Positions 43,669-53,638 of a stretch of DNA of 64,000 bases are shown piece after piece (positions within the stretch are counted from its first letter, which is position 1; each line of letters begins with the position of its first letter). Source of the DNA: Halioxenophilus sp033283405 (GTDB taxonomy: Bacteria; Pseudomonadota; Gammaproteobacteria; Pseudomonadales; Cellvibrionaceae); assembly GCF_033283405.1 (NCBI RefSeq), contig NZ_JAWMQR010000002.1, positions 1 to 64,000 on the forward strand. Reading direction: 5' to 3'. The translations under genes and the position numbers were made by a program. Under the pieces are notes generated by a model, which saw only the letters and a program-made list of their open reading frames with translations, was not told the DNA's origin and ran no database searches.

Positions 43669-45270
43669 TTAAACCGGGTTGCCCAAGGAGCCGTTATAGA
43701 TCGGCTGGAAGGCAGTTATCGCATCACGGCTGGCGCTGTTACCCAAGCCATGATTAGGGAAGAGAGTCGAGAAATCACCCTGCAAATTGTGCAGGGCCAA
43801 ATAGTTTAGAATTACCGTCTCCACCAGCAGATTCACGTTATTTGCGGCTGGGCTGGAGGAGGTCTCCACATCGCCGGTGTCGCGCATGTAGCCGATTTGT
43901 TGATGCTGAGCCTGGATATCGGGCGTGGTTCCCATTAACACCGCCCGCATGCCGGGATTGTAGACCAGGAAGAAAGCAGAGGCCGTCTGCTGGTTGTCTC
44001 CGGTCCACACGCCCTTGCCTCGGCCATCCACAGAGTCATCGGTCGCACCATTGCTGAATACCGAGCCATCACTGAATACATACATCATCAGCGGCTTGCC
44101 CTTGCGCGCCGCGTACTCCAAACAGGCCCCCATACAGCGACCGGCGCGCAGGTCGCGCTGCTCGCCGGTGGCCCGGTCGCCTGTGTGGTAGTCATACCCG
44201 CCCATGGTGATGGTACCGGCTGCCGAATAGCCATTGACAACCAGCTTGGCGATAGAGGCGGTTTTTTCAAACTCCCGGTCACCATCAAAATCGGCAAAGC
44301 TAAATACACCAGCCGGGCCGACCAGATCTGGATCTGCAGCGGGATCCAGATCAGCGGGATTACCAAAACGATCAGCCAGATCCGCGGCTTTGACATAGCC
44401 ACAGCGAACCAGATCTTTCACCACATCGTCAGAGGTGATTTTGGTATCGACACTGTTTAATTTCTGCGCGCTGATGCGATAGATGGACTCCATTACCGCT
44501 ACGGTATCTTGTTGACTGAGCAGGCCCACCAGGTCGCCGGTATCGACCAAGCCGGTGACATCACTGCCGCGGTCCACTTTGGTGGGCCGCACTTCCGGGT
44601 TGATCATACTCAGTGGGCTTTCAGAGTTACCGCCCGATTCGCTGGAACGGGAGCCCACCAGGGTGACCAGTTCACCATCGCCGCCGGCGATGTTAATCCC
44701 GTACATGGGGTTGTGCGGGTTGTTGCTGGTATCGTTTTCCGAGCGCGCGGCAATCACCGCGCCGTTAATGCGGCCGATGGTGTCGGTACTCACCTTCTCC
44801 AAAATACCGCGCAGAAAGGCGCTGTCGGAGTGGAATGCCAAACCCAGCTGGCTATCCACAAAATCGGTGGTGTTAGTAGCGGCATCCGCCACCTGCGGGA
44901 TCATATCCCCCGGCAGGCCCTGTTTGTTGTAACCGGCGGTGGAGAGAAAATCCAACTGCCCACCCTGCTTGCCCACCAGCACATTGGAACCGGCGATATT
45001 GGCGCCCCCGGCCAGGTCGAAACAGATAAAAGGAATGCGGTTGGCCGAACTGATGCCGCCACAGGTGTTGTTGAGAATCTGCAGTACATCATCCGACAGT
45101 GCCGCAGCGGCTTTATGAGGGTCGGCAAAAAGGCCCAAAATACTGCCGCCCATTACGCTGGCCACGCCGGTGGAGATACCCTGGGCAATAAAAGAGCGTC
45201 GGGTCAATGGGCGATGGTCCCCAAACAGGAGTGGCTCATCGGGCCGGCGGAATAGTTTTCGTTTGCTCAT
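43669..45270 (-). CDS. Tat-exported DUF1501-like protein
   Basis: 533 aa from ATG at 45270; the frame extends to 45357, but the Tat signal begins here. The twin-arginine signal (LTRRSFIAQGISTGVASVMGG) predicts export in a folded state, possibly with a cofactor. The body is of alkaline-phosphatase-fold DUF1501 type: FDLAGGANIAGSN, then TMGGYDYHTG and MYVFSDGSVFSNG. Only weak similarity supports the name. It is the last gene of a three-gene operon, 25 bp after the LamG gene; DUF1501 proteins are usually paired with DUF1588/1592-type cytochrome proteins, and such a partner is present here. Confidence 0.7.
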   Translation of the reverse strand: MSKRKLFRRPDEPLLFGDHRPLTRRSFIAQGISTGVASVMGGSILGLFADPHKAAAALSDDVLQILNNTCGGISSANRIPFICFDLAGGANIAGSNVLVGKQGGQLDFLSTAGYNKQGLPGDMIPQVADAATNTTDFVDSQLGLAFHSDSAFLRGILEKVSTDTIGRINGAVIAARSENDTSNNPHNPMYGINIAGGDGELVTLVGSRSSESGGNSESPLSMINPEVRPTKVDRGSDVTGLVDTGDLVGLLSQQDTVAVMESIYRISAQKLNSVDTKITSDDVVKDLVRCGYVKAADLADRFGNPADLDPAADPDLVGPAGVFSFADFDGDREFEKTASIAKLVVNGYSAAGTITMGGYDYHTGDRATGEQRDLRAGRCMGACLEYAARKGKPLMMYVFSDGSVFSNGATDDSVDGRGKGVWTGDNQQTASAFFLVYNPGMRAVLMGTTPDIQAQHQQIGYMRDTGDVETSSSPAANNVNLLVETVILNYLALHNLQGDFSTLFPNHGLGNSASRDAITAFQPIYNGSLGNPV

Positions 45271-45295
45271 AAGATGATTCCGTTCCTGAATTGGG

Positions 45296-47725
45296 TTACT
45301 GGAGCAACGCGATGGCGTTACCCGTCGCCGCAGCACAGGTGGCAATGGCCGCTGCACTGTTGCCCGATGAGCCGGCGATCTGATTATAGAGATCGGTCAA
45401 CTCCGTACGCACGGTTTTACTGGCGTCCGGACTGGCGATATCGGGGTGAGGTTGGGTTAACAGTGGTTCACCGCCATTACCGGCCAGGTTATTGGCCAGC
45501 AGGTTACTCAGCAGATCATCAATCAGTTGATCCCTAGCCGGCAAACTGCCACCTGCGTCCTGCACCATGGCATTACAGTAAGCCACAGCCAACTGCGTTA
45601 CACCCATCTGATGAGCGCTCAGGAAGCCACCGATATTCTCCACGGTGGGTAACTGTTGCTGCAGGGTGGTGTAGGTCTCAGCTACCCGCGAATCGGTAAT
45701 CGGGATACCGGTAACCTCCGACAGGGTGGCATTGATCTCGGCGAAGTTTTTCAAGCCAATATCCGATGCCGGTTCCAAGTCTTCGGGCACTGGCGCTACC
45801 GGTGCTGGCGCGGGTGGCCGGTCGTAGGCGCGGTTGCCGATGGCATCAAAGCTCAGGAAGAAGAGGTCATCGGCGGGGCCAAACTCCAGCGGCACAATGG
45901 TACCCAGGTTGGAGAGCTGTTGGCCAACCCCGGGCTGATAGCTGGCGTCGGTTATATCGACATTCACATTGGCAAAGGCTTGGCCAACCCCCGCTTCCCG
46001 GCCGTTAACACCCAGGTACATCCCTTCGATATGCACAACATTACCGATAGTGGCCGTGTTATCCAGGCTGATAAAGAACGGTTCGGAGAAGAGGTAGGCA
46101 TAGTCATCAAACTGTGACACCTCAAAGGCGACATACGCCTCAGGCACAGAGACGTGATCCTCAACATTGAAGAGCACGTAGTAGCGTTGACCCACGCCCA
46201 CCTCAAAGTTTGCGACTATGTCTTCCACCGGCATAGCCCGGTTGTAGATGGCCAGGAAACGGATAATTCCCTCCCAGGCATTGCTGCCGCCCACTTCCGA
46301 ACCCAACACCAGAGCGAAGCTGCTATCCCAGGCATTGAGGTTACCGCCAGCAGCCGCCTCTTCCGCCACCAGTTCGCCGTTGACATAGAGTTTGCGGCCT
46401 TCAATGGGGTCGAAGGTAGCGACCACATGTTGCAAGGTCGCCTGTAGTACCTCATCGGCATCGGCGGTGTTTAATGACGGGTCGCCATTGGCATCGGAGG
46501 TACTGCTGCGCGCCAGGAAGTTATAGTTGTAGAGGGTCTGTCCCAACATAAAGTTACGAGAGGTGGCAGAACCGGAATAACTGACGATTCGCGCCGGGCC
46601 CTCCTGTGCCACATTACCCGGCACCAGCCACGCTTCGATGGTGTATTCACCGGTAGCGGTAATCATGTTGTACAGTTTTTGGCTGTCTTGTGTAAGCGCC
46701 TGAGCACGGCCGCCGGCGCCAATATTAATACCGTAGGAACCAACCCAGGCAACGTTGCCACTCAGCGATAAATTAACCGCCGGCTCAATACCGGTTCTAT
46801 CAAAGGCGGTCGCACCCGTGCCGTAACTGAAATCCCACAGAGCAATGACATTGTTCTCCACCCGGCCACCGCCGTTGGCGGCGATGCCATCGAGCAAGCC
46901 CATGGCTCGGCTGATCACCAGATCTGGGTCGACCGATGTCACCGGAATAAGCGCCGAGAAGTCGGCTATGGCCTGCTCCATTTCGTTGGCGTTGGCAACG
47001 CAGTCGTCCCAGCAGTTGTGGAATTCAGAACGCAGACGCGTTACCAAACGGGAGTTGGCGGGCGTGGTGAGGTCCATCCGCGACTTGGCCGCCGCGTAGC
47101 TCACCTCGAGATCAGCACTGCCAATAAAAGGCTGCTGCTGGGTGGGCGCGTCTTCCGAGTGGCAACCCGAACAGTAGAGGCTAACCAACGGATAAACAGT
47201 GTTGCCATAATCGGTGGCATCGGCTGGGAAGTTTTTGGTCTCCCCCACATCGCGCAGCGCCGGCGCGGTCAGAATGATGGTGTTGGAGACAGACCCGGAA
47301 GCTTGAGCCCAGCTCTCAATGTAGCCGGTGATAATATCGGCACACACCGAACTCACCGCCTCCCAACAGTTGTGACCGCCGGCCACCTTGGTAACCAGGC
47401 GCGACTCCGTGGGCACCTCCAGGTTCACCAGTGGGTTAACGGCACTGTAGGCAAGGTTGATATCGTCACTGCGCACGAAAGCGGGGGTCTGTTCAAAGTG
47501 GCAGGCCCCACAGCGCTCACTGCTGCTCAGGTTATCCCACACATTGACCTTGAAGTTCTGCACATCGTCACTGGCCGGGTCCGGGCCGTCGTAGGTGACG
47601 GTGTCGGGCTGGTCATTGCTGGTATCCTGATTCACCACCGTCGGTGCGCCGGAACCACTACCGCCGCCACAGCCGACTAGAACCAACACAGCCGTAAGAG
47701 AAAGTAATGCGAATAGTCTGTTCAT
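45296..47725 (-). CDS. Lipoprotein with two CxxCH motifs and a LamG domain
   Basis: 809 aa from ATG at 47725 with AGGAG 8 bp upstream. The signal has a lipobox (VLVLVGCGGG). Two CxxCH motifs (CGACHFE near residue 75, CSGCHSED near 190) predict two c-type hemes. At about 310-510 there is a concanavalin-like LamG domain (YTIEAWLVPGN, RKLYVNGELV). The C-terminal part is unassigned. It is like the planctomycete-type cytochrome plus LamG proteins. A cell-surface redox protein that also binds a sugar or protein is the inference. Confidence 0.8.
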   Translation of the reverse strand: MNRLFALLSLTAVLVLVGCGGGSGSGAPTVVNQDTSNDQPDTVTYDGPDPASDDVQNFKVNVWDNLSSSERCGACHFEQTPAFVRSDDINLAYSAVNPLVNLEVPTESRLVTKVAGGHNCWEAVSSVCADIITGYIESWAQASGSVSNTIILTAPALRDVGETKNFPADATDYGNTVYPLVSLYCSGCHSEDAPTQQQPFIGSADLEVSYAAAKSRMDLTTPANSRLVTRLRSEFHNCWDDCVANANEMEQAIADFSALIPVTSVDPDLVISRAMGLLDGIAANGGGRVENNVIALWDFSYGTGATAFDRTGIEPAVNLSLSGNVAWVGSYGINIGAGGRAQALTQDSQKLYNMITATGEYTIEAWLVPGNVAQEGPARIVSYSGSATSRNFMLGQTLYNYNFLARSSTSDANGDPSLNTADADEVLQATLQHVVATFDPIEGRKLYVNGELVAEEAAAGGNLNAWDSSFALVLGSEVGGSNAWEGIIRFLAIYNRAMPVEDIVANFEVGVGQRYYVLFNVEDHVSVPEAYVAFEVSQFDDYAYLFSEPFFISLDNTATIGNVVHIEGMYLGVNGREAGVGQAFANVNVDITDASYQPGVGQQLSNLGTIVPLEFGPADDLFFLSFDAIGNRAYDRPPAPAPVAPVPEDLEPASDIGLKNFAEINATLSEVTGIPITDSRVAETYTTLQQQLPTVENIGGFLSAHQMGVTQLAVAYCNAMVQDAGGSLPARDQLIDDLLSNLLANNLAGNGGEPLLTQPHPDIASPDASKTVRTELTDLYNQIAGSSGNSAAAIATCAAATGNAIALLQ

Positions 47726-47735
47726 GATCACGCTC

Positions 47736-48983
47736 CTATTCGCCTTTGCAGTAGTCCGCCGACTCGGCGAATACCTGCTTAATGTTGTAGTTACTGGCTT
47801 GGAAGCTATCGATCATCTGATCGAGCTGAGAGCGATCCGCCGCATCAACCGGCGAGCGCAGGCAAACCGCCTTGAACACCTTTTTTACCTGACAGCTGGC
47901 AAAGGCCTCACTGTGGGCCAGCTCCATATTCATGCTTTTGGCGCCATCACCCGAGCCCGGCAGGGTTGAATCCCAGCCCAGCAGTTGGTTGATACCCTCA
48001 CGCCAGTAGTTGTCCCAGTGGTCGTTGGGCGTGACATAACCCATAGGGAAGGTGTTGGCGTTGATGCGGTACTTCTCCTGTACACGACTGCCGGTCTCCG
48101 GGTCGAGTTGGCCAACGTCGTTGTAGCCCATGTGGCCATCGATGCCTTCCGGATCGGCGTCCTCGTCGTAAACCCAGGTGTAGTAAGCGTAGCTCTGCAC
48201 CATTGGATCCATACCGCTGTGGCAGCCAATGCAGCTGTTGAGGAAAACGCGGCTGTCGCCACCGGGGCTGCGCGAAACATCCTGGCGTATGCGGTCGGGT
48301 GGGCGGGTGGTGTCGTGCACCTGCTCCAGGTCGTTACAGAGGTGGTTAATTAACGTGAAGCGAAACATGGCACGGTTGGTACCGGCATAAAAGTAGGCCT
48401 TGGCCGCGGCGCGGGAGGTGATCACTCCGGAGGTAGCGCCAGCCGGCAGGCCATTCACCTCGGACTGAACCCGCTCCACCAACAGGGCGGGGTTACTCAA
48501 ATCGACGTTTTGAGTCTCCATCTCCTGGTAGTGGCTGTTATCGCTGTTGGAGTAGGGGGTTAAACCCAGTGAACTGGCCCCCACATAGAGCACGTTGTCG
48601 TAGAGCAAGCCGCGAAAATCTTTGTTGTCGCGCACATAGCCGATAACGGTGGCGGTGTAATCGTTGAGCGGCTGAAAGACATCCTGCTCTTCGTTGGTCC
48701 AAGGGGTAACCCAATTTTTTATGGTAACCGAGTAGAACCTGGGGTCTTCCATGGCGGTATAGGCCGCCGCCTGGGCATCACCACCGGCGATATCGGCCGC
48801 CATATCGTTGAGGATGGCTTCGGTGGCAGGCACACCCACCAAACGGTCATAGATGCGTTTGGCCTGTTCGTATTCACCGGCCATAGCCAGTGGCGTCAGC
48901 CCACACAATAAGGTGGCCGTTGTCGAGAACCTGAGCAGCTGTCTGATGAGCGGCATCCCTGGCTTCAGTTTATTCACAGTCAT
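47736..48983 (-). CDS. Exported CxxCH protein, DUF1588/1585-like
   Basis: 415 aa. A signal peptide (about residues 1-36, ending AMAGE) is followed by an alpha-helical body. One CxxCH is present (VFLNSCIGCHSGMDP, about residue 254), in the context typical of DUF1588 'gap-CxxCH-xxDP' sequences. Near the C-terminus ASCQVKKVFKAVCLR recalls DUF1585. This family is known from planctomycete-type cytochrome operons paired with DUF1501 proteins. Probably periplasmic, binding one heme c. First gene of the operon, 10 bp before the LamG gene. Confidence 0.75.
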   Translation of the reverse strand: MTVNKLKPGMPLIRQLLRFSTTATLLCGLTPLAMAGEYEQAKRIYDRLVGVPATEAILNDMAADIAGGDAQAAAYTAMEDPRFYSVTIKNWVTPWTNEEQDVFQPLNDYTATVIGYVRDNKDFRGLLYDNVLYVGASSLGLTPYSNSDNSHYQEMETQNVDLSNPALLVERVQSEVNGLPAGATSGVITSRAAAKAYFYAGTNRAMFRFTLINHLCNDLEQVHDTTRPPDRIRQDVSRSPGGDSRVFLNSCIGCHSGMDPMVQSYAYYTWVYDEDADPEGIDGHMGYNDVGQLDPETGSRVQEKYRINANTFPMGYVTPNDHWDNYWREGINQLLGWDSTLPGSGDGAKSMNMELAHSEAFASCQVKKVFKAVCLRSPVDAADRSQLDQMIDSFQASNYNIKQVFAESADYCKGE

Positions 48984-49501
48984 TAGTACAGACTCTACGT
49001 TGCTATCGTTGGTTGGCTATCAACACACTCCTAAGATAAGCAACCAACTCCACGATTATCCACCACATCCAAAATGGTGCAGCGTACTTGGCGAAGTTAT
49101 TATGCTAGTCGCAAAACTGGATTGACCAGACCTGTTCGCTGCCCTAAATGATAAGCCTGTCCCAAGTTTGAGGATTAATTTTCGTTAAGTTGGAATAACC
49201 GACAGCTATAATAATCAACACTTCTAGTAACCAAACACTTCCAACAAAGTGGCTCTAAGGCCAATTTTTAACCAGTTCGCTATTTTTTTAGCGAAATGCC
49301 GAAGAGCTAGCAAACCGTGAAACAAGCCATGGACCTAGGAAAGGGAAATCCAGACAATCGGCTACTTGAAATCGCTACTAGACTTCTAAGTCGTTCATGA
49401 TAACGGGCAAAGCCAAATTAACGCCCTATAAATGGGCAGGCGATCAGCAAGCTACAAAAACCATCGGCAGGATCAGCCGATTTATGGAGAGAGTGTTTTC
49501 G
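48984..49501. other. Divergent control region of the CxxCH genes
   Basis: No gene supported. It separates the minus-strand operon (to 48983) from the plus-strand beta-propeller gene. Both units probably have promoters here; no specific sites can be supported. Confidence 0.4.
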
Positions 49502-52162
49502 ATGCGAGTGCCACATTTTCTGTTCCCTTGCATAGTAGCGGGCACCAGTTTTCTACTACTGAACTGCGGTGGCAATGGCGAGAGCAATAGTAGCTCCGGT
49601 ACCAAGCCCGATGCCGCCGTAGCCGACATCCCCATTGCCTATGTAAAACGCAGTGTACCCTTCGATGAAGACGGCGAATTTATCAACCAGGAGGGGTTAA
49701 ACCCCAGCCAGTTTGTACCCGGCGCCGAACTCTTTGTTCGCGAACGGGCCGACGCCAACGCCGCAGAAATCAACCTCACCGACGGCCTCTTCCCGGAAGG
49801 CGAGCTGTACGACGTTAAAGATCTGGTCGCCAGCAACGATGGCACCAAACTGCTATTCGCCATGCGCGCCCCCGAACTCGAAAACGTCGACCCGGATGAA
49901 CAACCCACCTGGAATATCTGGGAATACAACCTCGAAACCGAAACCCTAAGGCGCGTGATCGCCAACGACATCACCGCCGAAGATGGCCAGGACGTCAGCC
50001 CCGCCTACCTACCCGACGGCCGTATCGTCTTCGCCTCCAACCGCCAGCTGCGCAGCAAGGCCATTTTGCTGGATGACGGCAAACCTCAATACGAAGCGCA
50101 AACCGATAACCGCCGGGAAGATGGCTTTGTACTGCACGTAATGGATGAAGACGGCGCCAATATCAGCCAGCTGACCTACAACCAAAGCCACGATTATCAG
50201 CCCCTGGTACTGGCCAGCGGCCAGATCGCCTACAACCGTTGGAGCAACAAAGAGGCCACCAACCGCCTCTCGCTCTTCACCACCCGCCCCGACGGCCAGG
50301 ATACCCAGGAGCTCTACGGCTACAACAGCCAGAGCACCGGCACCGATGGCGCCGACGCAATCTTTTACCACCCGAGGGTGATGGCCGATGGCCGCCTGTT
50401 AGCGGTGTTGCGTGCCCGCGAAAGCAGCAACTGGGGCGGCGACCTGGTCGCTATTGATATCGACAACTACAGCGATATCAACCAGGACGTCAACCAACCC
50501 ATCACCGACGAACCCGGCCTGGCCGGCGACCTCCCCGGCCAGGAATCCTTGGCATTTGGCGACATCATCGTCGATGACGACCCAACCACCATCTCCTTAA
50601 ATGGCTACTTTGCCGCCGCCACCGACCTGTTCGACGATACCGCCCGCCTGTTAGTGGCCTGGAGCGACTGCCGCCTGCAGGACCCAGACGACGACACCCG
50701 GGTGCTGGCCTGTCTCGACAGCAACCTGGCCATTGCCGATATCACCGAAGCGCGCCCGCTCTACAGTCTGTGGATCTACAACCTGGAGAACAACACCCTG
50801 CAGCCGCTGTTTGCGGCGACACCGGGTTATATGTACACCGATGTGGTCGCCTTTGGCCCGCGCGCCGAAGATACCTTCCTGGCCGACCGCCAAGGCGGCG
50901 TTGAACTCGACCAGGGGCTGGTGGACAACGCTCTGGCGGAGCTGCATATCCGCAATGTTTATGAAGTCGCCGGCGTCGATATCGCCGGCATAAGCCTACT
51001 GGCCGACCCGGCACTGACCACCGCCGATGATCGCCCCGCCCGCTTCCTGAAAATTGAAAAGGCGGTCAGCCTGCCCGACCGCGACGTCTACGACTTCGAT
51101 GGCAGCGCCTTTGGTTTTGCCAATAACATGCGCGAGATTATCGGCTATGTGCCGGTGGAACCCGACGGCTCGGTTAAAACCCTGATCCCCACCGATGTCG
51201 CCCTGGCAGTTTCAATCACCAACGCCCTGGGCCAACGCATCTCCGGCACCACCAGCGTCTGGTTTAGCGCCCGCCCCGGGGAGCGGATCGAATCCAACGA
51301 CCTCAGTGTGGGGCTGCGCCGGCTCGACGCCACCCACGACACCACCAACCCCGGCGCGCCGATGAACGGCTACCACTTTCCCAACACCGAGCCACTACTG
51401 ATCGCTCAGGCCGGCGAAACCATGGCCGAGGCGTGGTCGCGCATGAATGGCACCCGCAGGCCAAGTGTTGACCTGATCTTCAACGACGACTGGACCGACA
51501 CTGCCGTACGGGCAAAGGATGCCAGTTTCAGCTACCTGTACGCCAACCTGCTCACCGCTGCCCCCGCCAGCGACGCCTGCCAAAGCGAGTGGGTTGCCGC
51601 CTGCCGTACGGTAATCAACTATCAGGATCATATTCAACCGCTGTGGGATTTGGATCGGCCACCGGATGCTATGAACAATGTCATCACCTGTATCGCCTGC
51701 CACAGCCGCCAGGATGCCATGGGCGCCACCCAAGTCCCCGCTGGCCAATTGGAATTGACCCAATCCCAACTCGACACCAATAATCACTACCGCTCGTTCG
51801 AGGAGCTGGCCGCCGACGATATTGTCTATGAGTTGGATGCCGAGGGCATTTTGGTGCCAGTGATGGTGCCGGTGCCGGAGGTTGATGCCGACGGCAATAT
51901 CGTTTATGAAACCGACCTGGTTACCGGTGATCTGATTCTCGACGGCAACGGCGACCCGATACCGGTGATTCAGATGACCACCGTGACCGAACCGCGCGCA
52001 CTGATACCCGGCAACGCCGCCGGCAGTCGCTTCTTTGACCTGTTTGCTGCCGGCGGCAGCCACGCCGGTTACTTAAGCAACGACGAGCTGAAATTGATTG
52101 GGGAATGGATTGATTTAGGCGGGCAATACTACAATAACCCCTTCGACGCCCCGGAAAACTAG
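49502..52162 (+). CDS. Beta-propeller lipoprotein with CxxCH
   Basis: 886 aa from ATG at 49502, chosen because it begins the signal peptide and has GGAGAG upstream; the frame is open to 49397. Lipobox LLLNCGGN. It contains repeated TolB/PD40-like blades (for example LVASNDGTKLLFAM, AYLPDGRIVFASNR, YNRWSNKEATNRLSLF), then a region resembling the hydrazine-synthase alpha-type family with one CxxCH (VITCIACHSRQDAMG, about residue 725). It probably carries one heme c at the cell surface. Heads the plus-strand run to 55564. Confidence 0.78.
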   Translation: MRVPHFLFPCIVAGTSFLLLNCGGNGESNSSSGTKPDAAVADIPIAYVKRSVPFDEDGEFINQEGLNPSQFVPGAELFVRERADANAAEINLTDGLFPEGELYDVKDLVASNDGTKLLFAMRAPELENVDPDEQPTWNIWEYNLETETLRRVIANDITAEDGQDVSPAYLPDGRIVFASNRQLRSKAILLDDGKPQYEAQTDNRREDGFVLHVMDEDGANISQLTYNQSHDYQPLVLASGQIAYNRWSNKEATNRLSLFTTRPDGQDTQELYGYNSQSTGTDGADAIFYHPRVMADGRLLAVLRARESSNWGGDLVAIDIDNYSDINQDVNQPITDEPGLAGDLPGQESLAFGDIIVDDDPTTISLNGYFAAATDLFDDTARLLVAWSDCRLQDPDDDTRVLACLDSNLAIADITEARPLYSLWIYNLENNTLQPLFAATPGYMYTDVVAFGPRAEDTFLADRQGGVELDQGLVDNALAELHIRNVYEVAGVDIAGISLLADPALTTADDRPARFLKIEKAVSLPDRDVYDFDGSAFGFANNMREIIGYVPVEPDGSVKTLIPTDVALAVSITNALGQRISGTTSVWFSARPGERIESNDLSVGLRRLDATHDTTNPGAPMNGYHFPNTEPLLIAQAGETMAEAWSRMNGTRRPSVDLIFNDDWTDTAVRAKDASFSYLYANLLTAAPASDACQSEWVAACRTVINYQDHIQPLWDLDRPPDAMNNVITCIACHSRQDAMGATQVPAGQLELTQSQLDTNNHYRSFEELAADDIVYELDAEGILVPVMVPVPEVDADGNIVYETDLVTGDLILDGNGDPIPVIQMTTVTEPRALIPGNAAGSRFFDLFAAGGSHAGYLSNDELKLIGEWIDLGGQYYNNPFDAPEN

Positions 52163-52190
52163 ATTGCTGCACTCAATATGGAAATAATTT

Positions 52191-52991
52191 GTGTCTCTTA
52201 ACGGATCAATTGGGAACGAATCAATTGGGAATGAAGCAAGCGGCGGCCTCTTGAAAGCTCTACTGCACTCACTTTCTGCGCTACTACTCTGCCTGCTGAG
52301 TTGGTCCTGCCTGGCCAAAGAACCGGTACTGGTAAAGGTAACCGCCACCTATATCGACGTTTATACCGGGCCTGGGCGCGGCTACCCCATCACCTATGTG
52401 CTGGAGAAAGACGACGTTATCGAGCTTAAAAAGCAGCGCACCGACTGGATAAAAATCAAAACCGCGCGCGGCCGCCTCGGCTGGGTACAGGTGGCCGACA
52501 TCAACCAAACCGTGGGTATTAATGGTGAAGTCGTCGCTTTTACCACACCGGGCTTGCAACAATTTATTGATCGCCGCTTTGAACTGGGCTTCGCTGCCGG
52601 CGATTTCGAAGGCGCCGATGAAGTCAGTGCCTATATAGGCTGGCGCCTCACCCAGAACATCTCCGTTGAAGCCCACGCTTTCGAAATTGTTGGTGACTTC
52701 TCCGACAGTACCGCCTATACCGCCAATATTGTTCTGCAGCCGTTCCCCGAATGGCGCATATCACCGTTTGTTACCCTGGGCTCGGGGGTGATTAATATTC
52801 GGCCAGACGCCAGCCTGGTCGACACAGAAACCCGGGACAACAATATCCTACAGGCCGGCATCGGCGTTTACGGCTATATCAGCCGCCGCTTTGTCGCCCG
52901 TATTCAGTACAACAACAACAAAATAGTCACCGACCGCAACGACAACGAGGAGATCGACGAATGGCGATTCGGCTTAACCGCATTCTTTTAG
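52191..52991 (+). CDS. SH3-like domain plus outer-membrane beta-barrel protein
   Basis: 266 aa from a GTG at 52191. A signal peptide (to about residue 42) precedes a bacterial SH3 domain (VTATYIDVYTGPGRGYPITYVLEKDD ... GWVQVADI, residues 45-105). The rest is a predicted beta-barrel with alternating aromatic residues, ending in Phe (GLTAFF). Near the start there is a repeat of TCAATTGGGAA. SH3 domains of this kind bind cell-wall peptides. It overlaps the following beta-barrel gene by 31 bp. Confidence 0.75.
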   Translation: MSLNGSIGNESIGNEASGGLLKALLHSLSALLLCLLSWSCLAKEPVLVKVTATYIDVYTGPGRGYPITYVLEKDDVIELKKQRTDWIKIKTARGRLGWVQVADINQTVGINGEVVAFTTPGLQQFIDRRFELGFAAGDFEGADEVSAYIGWRLTQNISVEAHAFEIVGDFSDSTAYTANIVLQPFPEWRISPFVTLGSGVINIRPDASLVDTETRDNNILQAGIGVYGYISRRFVARIQYNNNKIVTDRNDNEEIDEWRFGLTAFF

Positions 52992-53605
52992 GAGTGCCGC
53001 TCCTGGCGGGAGTGCTGTCGGCTAATGCCTTCGCTCAGGAAGAAGTATTGGACGACATTATCACCCCCGATCTCGAGCGCCGCACCATTAAAGAGGGGGC
53101 CATCGACAGCGAAAACTTCGAGGTGGGCCTCTACGCCGGCATCCTTAATATTGAGGATTTCGGCAGTAATGATGTGGTCGGTTTTCGCGTCGCCTACCAC
53201 CTCTCTGAACTGCTCTTCTTTGAGGGCGCCGCCGGCCAGTCCCGCCTGCAGGAGACCAGTTTTGAGCGACTAAGCGGCGATATTCAATTACTAACGGACG
53301 ACCAACGCGATCTCACTTACTACAATTTATCTGTAGGTTTTAATTTCTTTCCCGGTGAGGTTTTTCTGGGGTCGAAATTCGCGATGAACACCAATTTTTA
53401 CTTTATCGCCGGGCTCGGCAACACCCAATTTGCCGACGAAGAGCACTTCACCTACAACTTTGGTGCCGGCATTAACATGCTGCCCACCGACTGGCTAAGC
53501 ATCCGCTTCGATGTGCGCGACTACCTGTTCGAACATGACCTGTTTGGCGAAACCGTCGACACCAACAACCTGGAGGCGAGCTTAGGATTGAACATCTACT
53601 TCTAG
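52961..53605 (+). CDS. Outer-membrane beta-barrel protein
   Basis: 214 aa from ATG at 52961 with GGAG 9 bp upstream. The signal peptide ends near ANAFAQ. The remainder shows alternating strands (VGLYAGILNIEDFGSND, VGFRVAYHLSELLFFEG, YNLSVGFNFFPGEVF) and a terminal aromatic residue (SLGLNIYF), the pattern of an eight-strand outer-membrane barrel. Such proteins are often paired with the SH3-barrel gene before it; function unknown. Confidence 0.8.
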   Translation: MAIRLNRILLGVPLLAGVLSANAFAQEEVLDDIITPDLERRTIKEGAIDSENFEVGLYAGILNIEDFGSNDVVGFRVAYHLSELLFFEGAAGQSRLQETSFERLSGDIQLLTDDQRDLTYYNLSVGFNFFPGEVFLGSKFAMNTNFYFIAGLGNTQFADEEHFTYNFGAGINMLPTDWLSIRFDVRDYLFEHDLFGETVDTNNLEASLGLNIYF

Positions 53606-53638
53606 TAAGTAGCAGAGCCAAGCGTTTGAGGAATTTTC

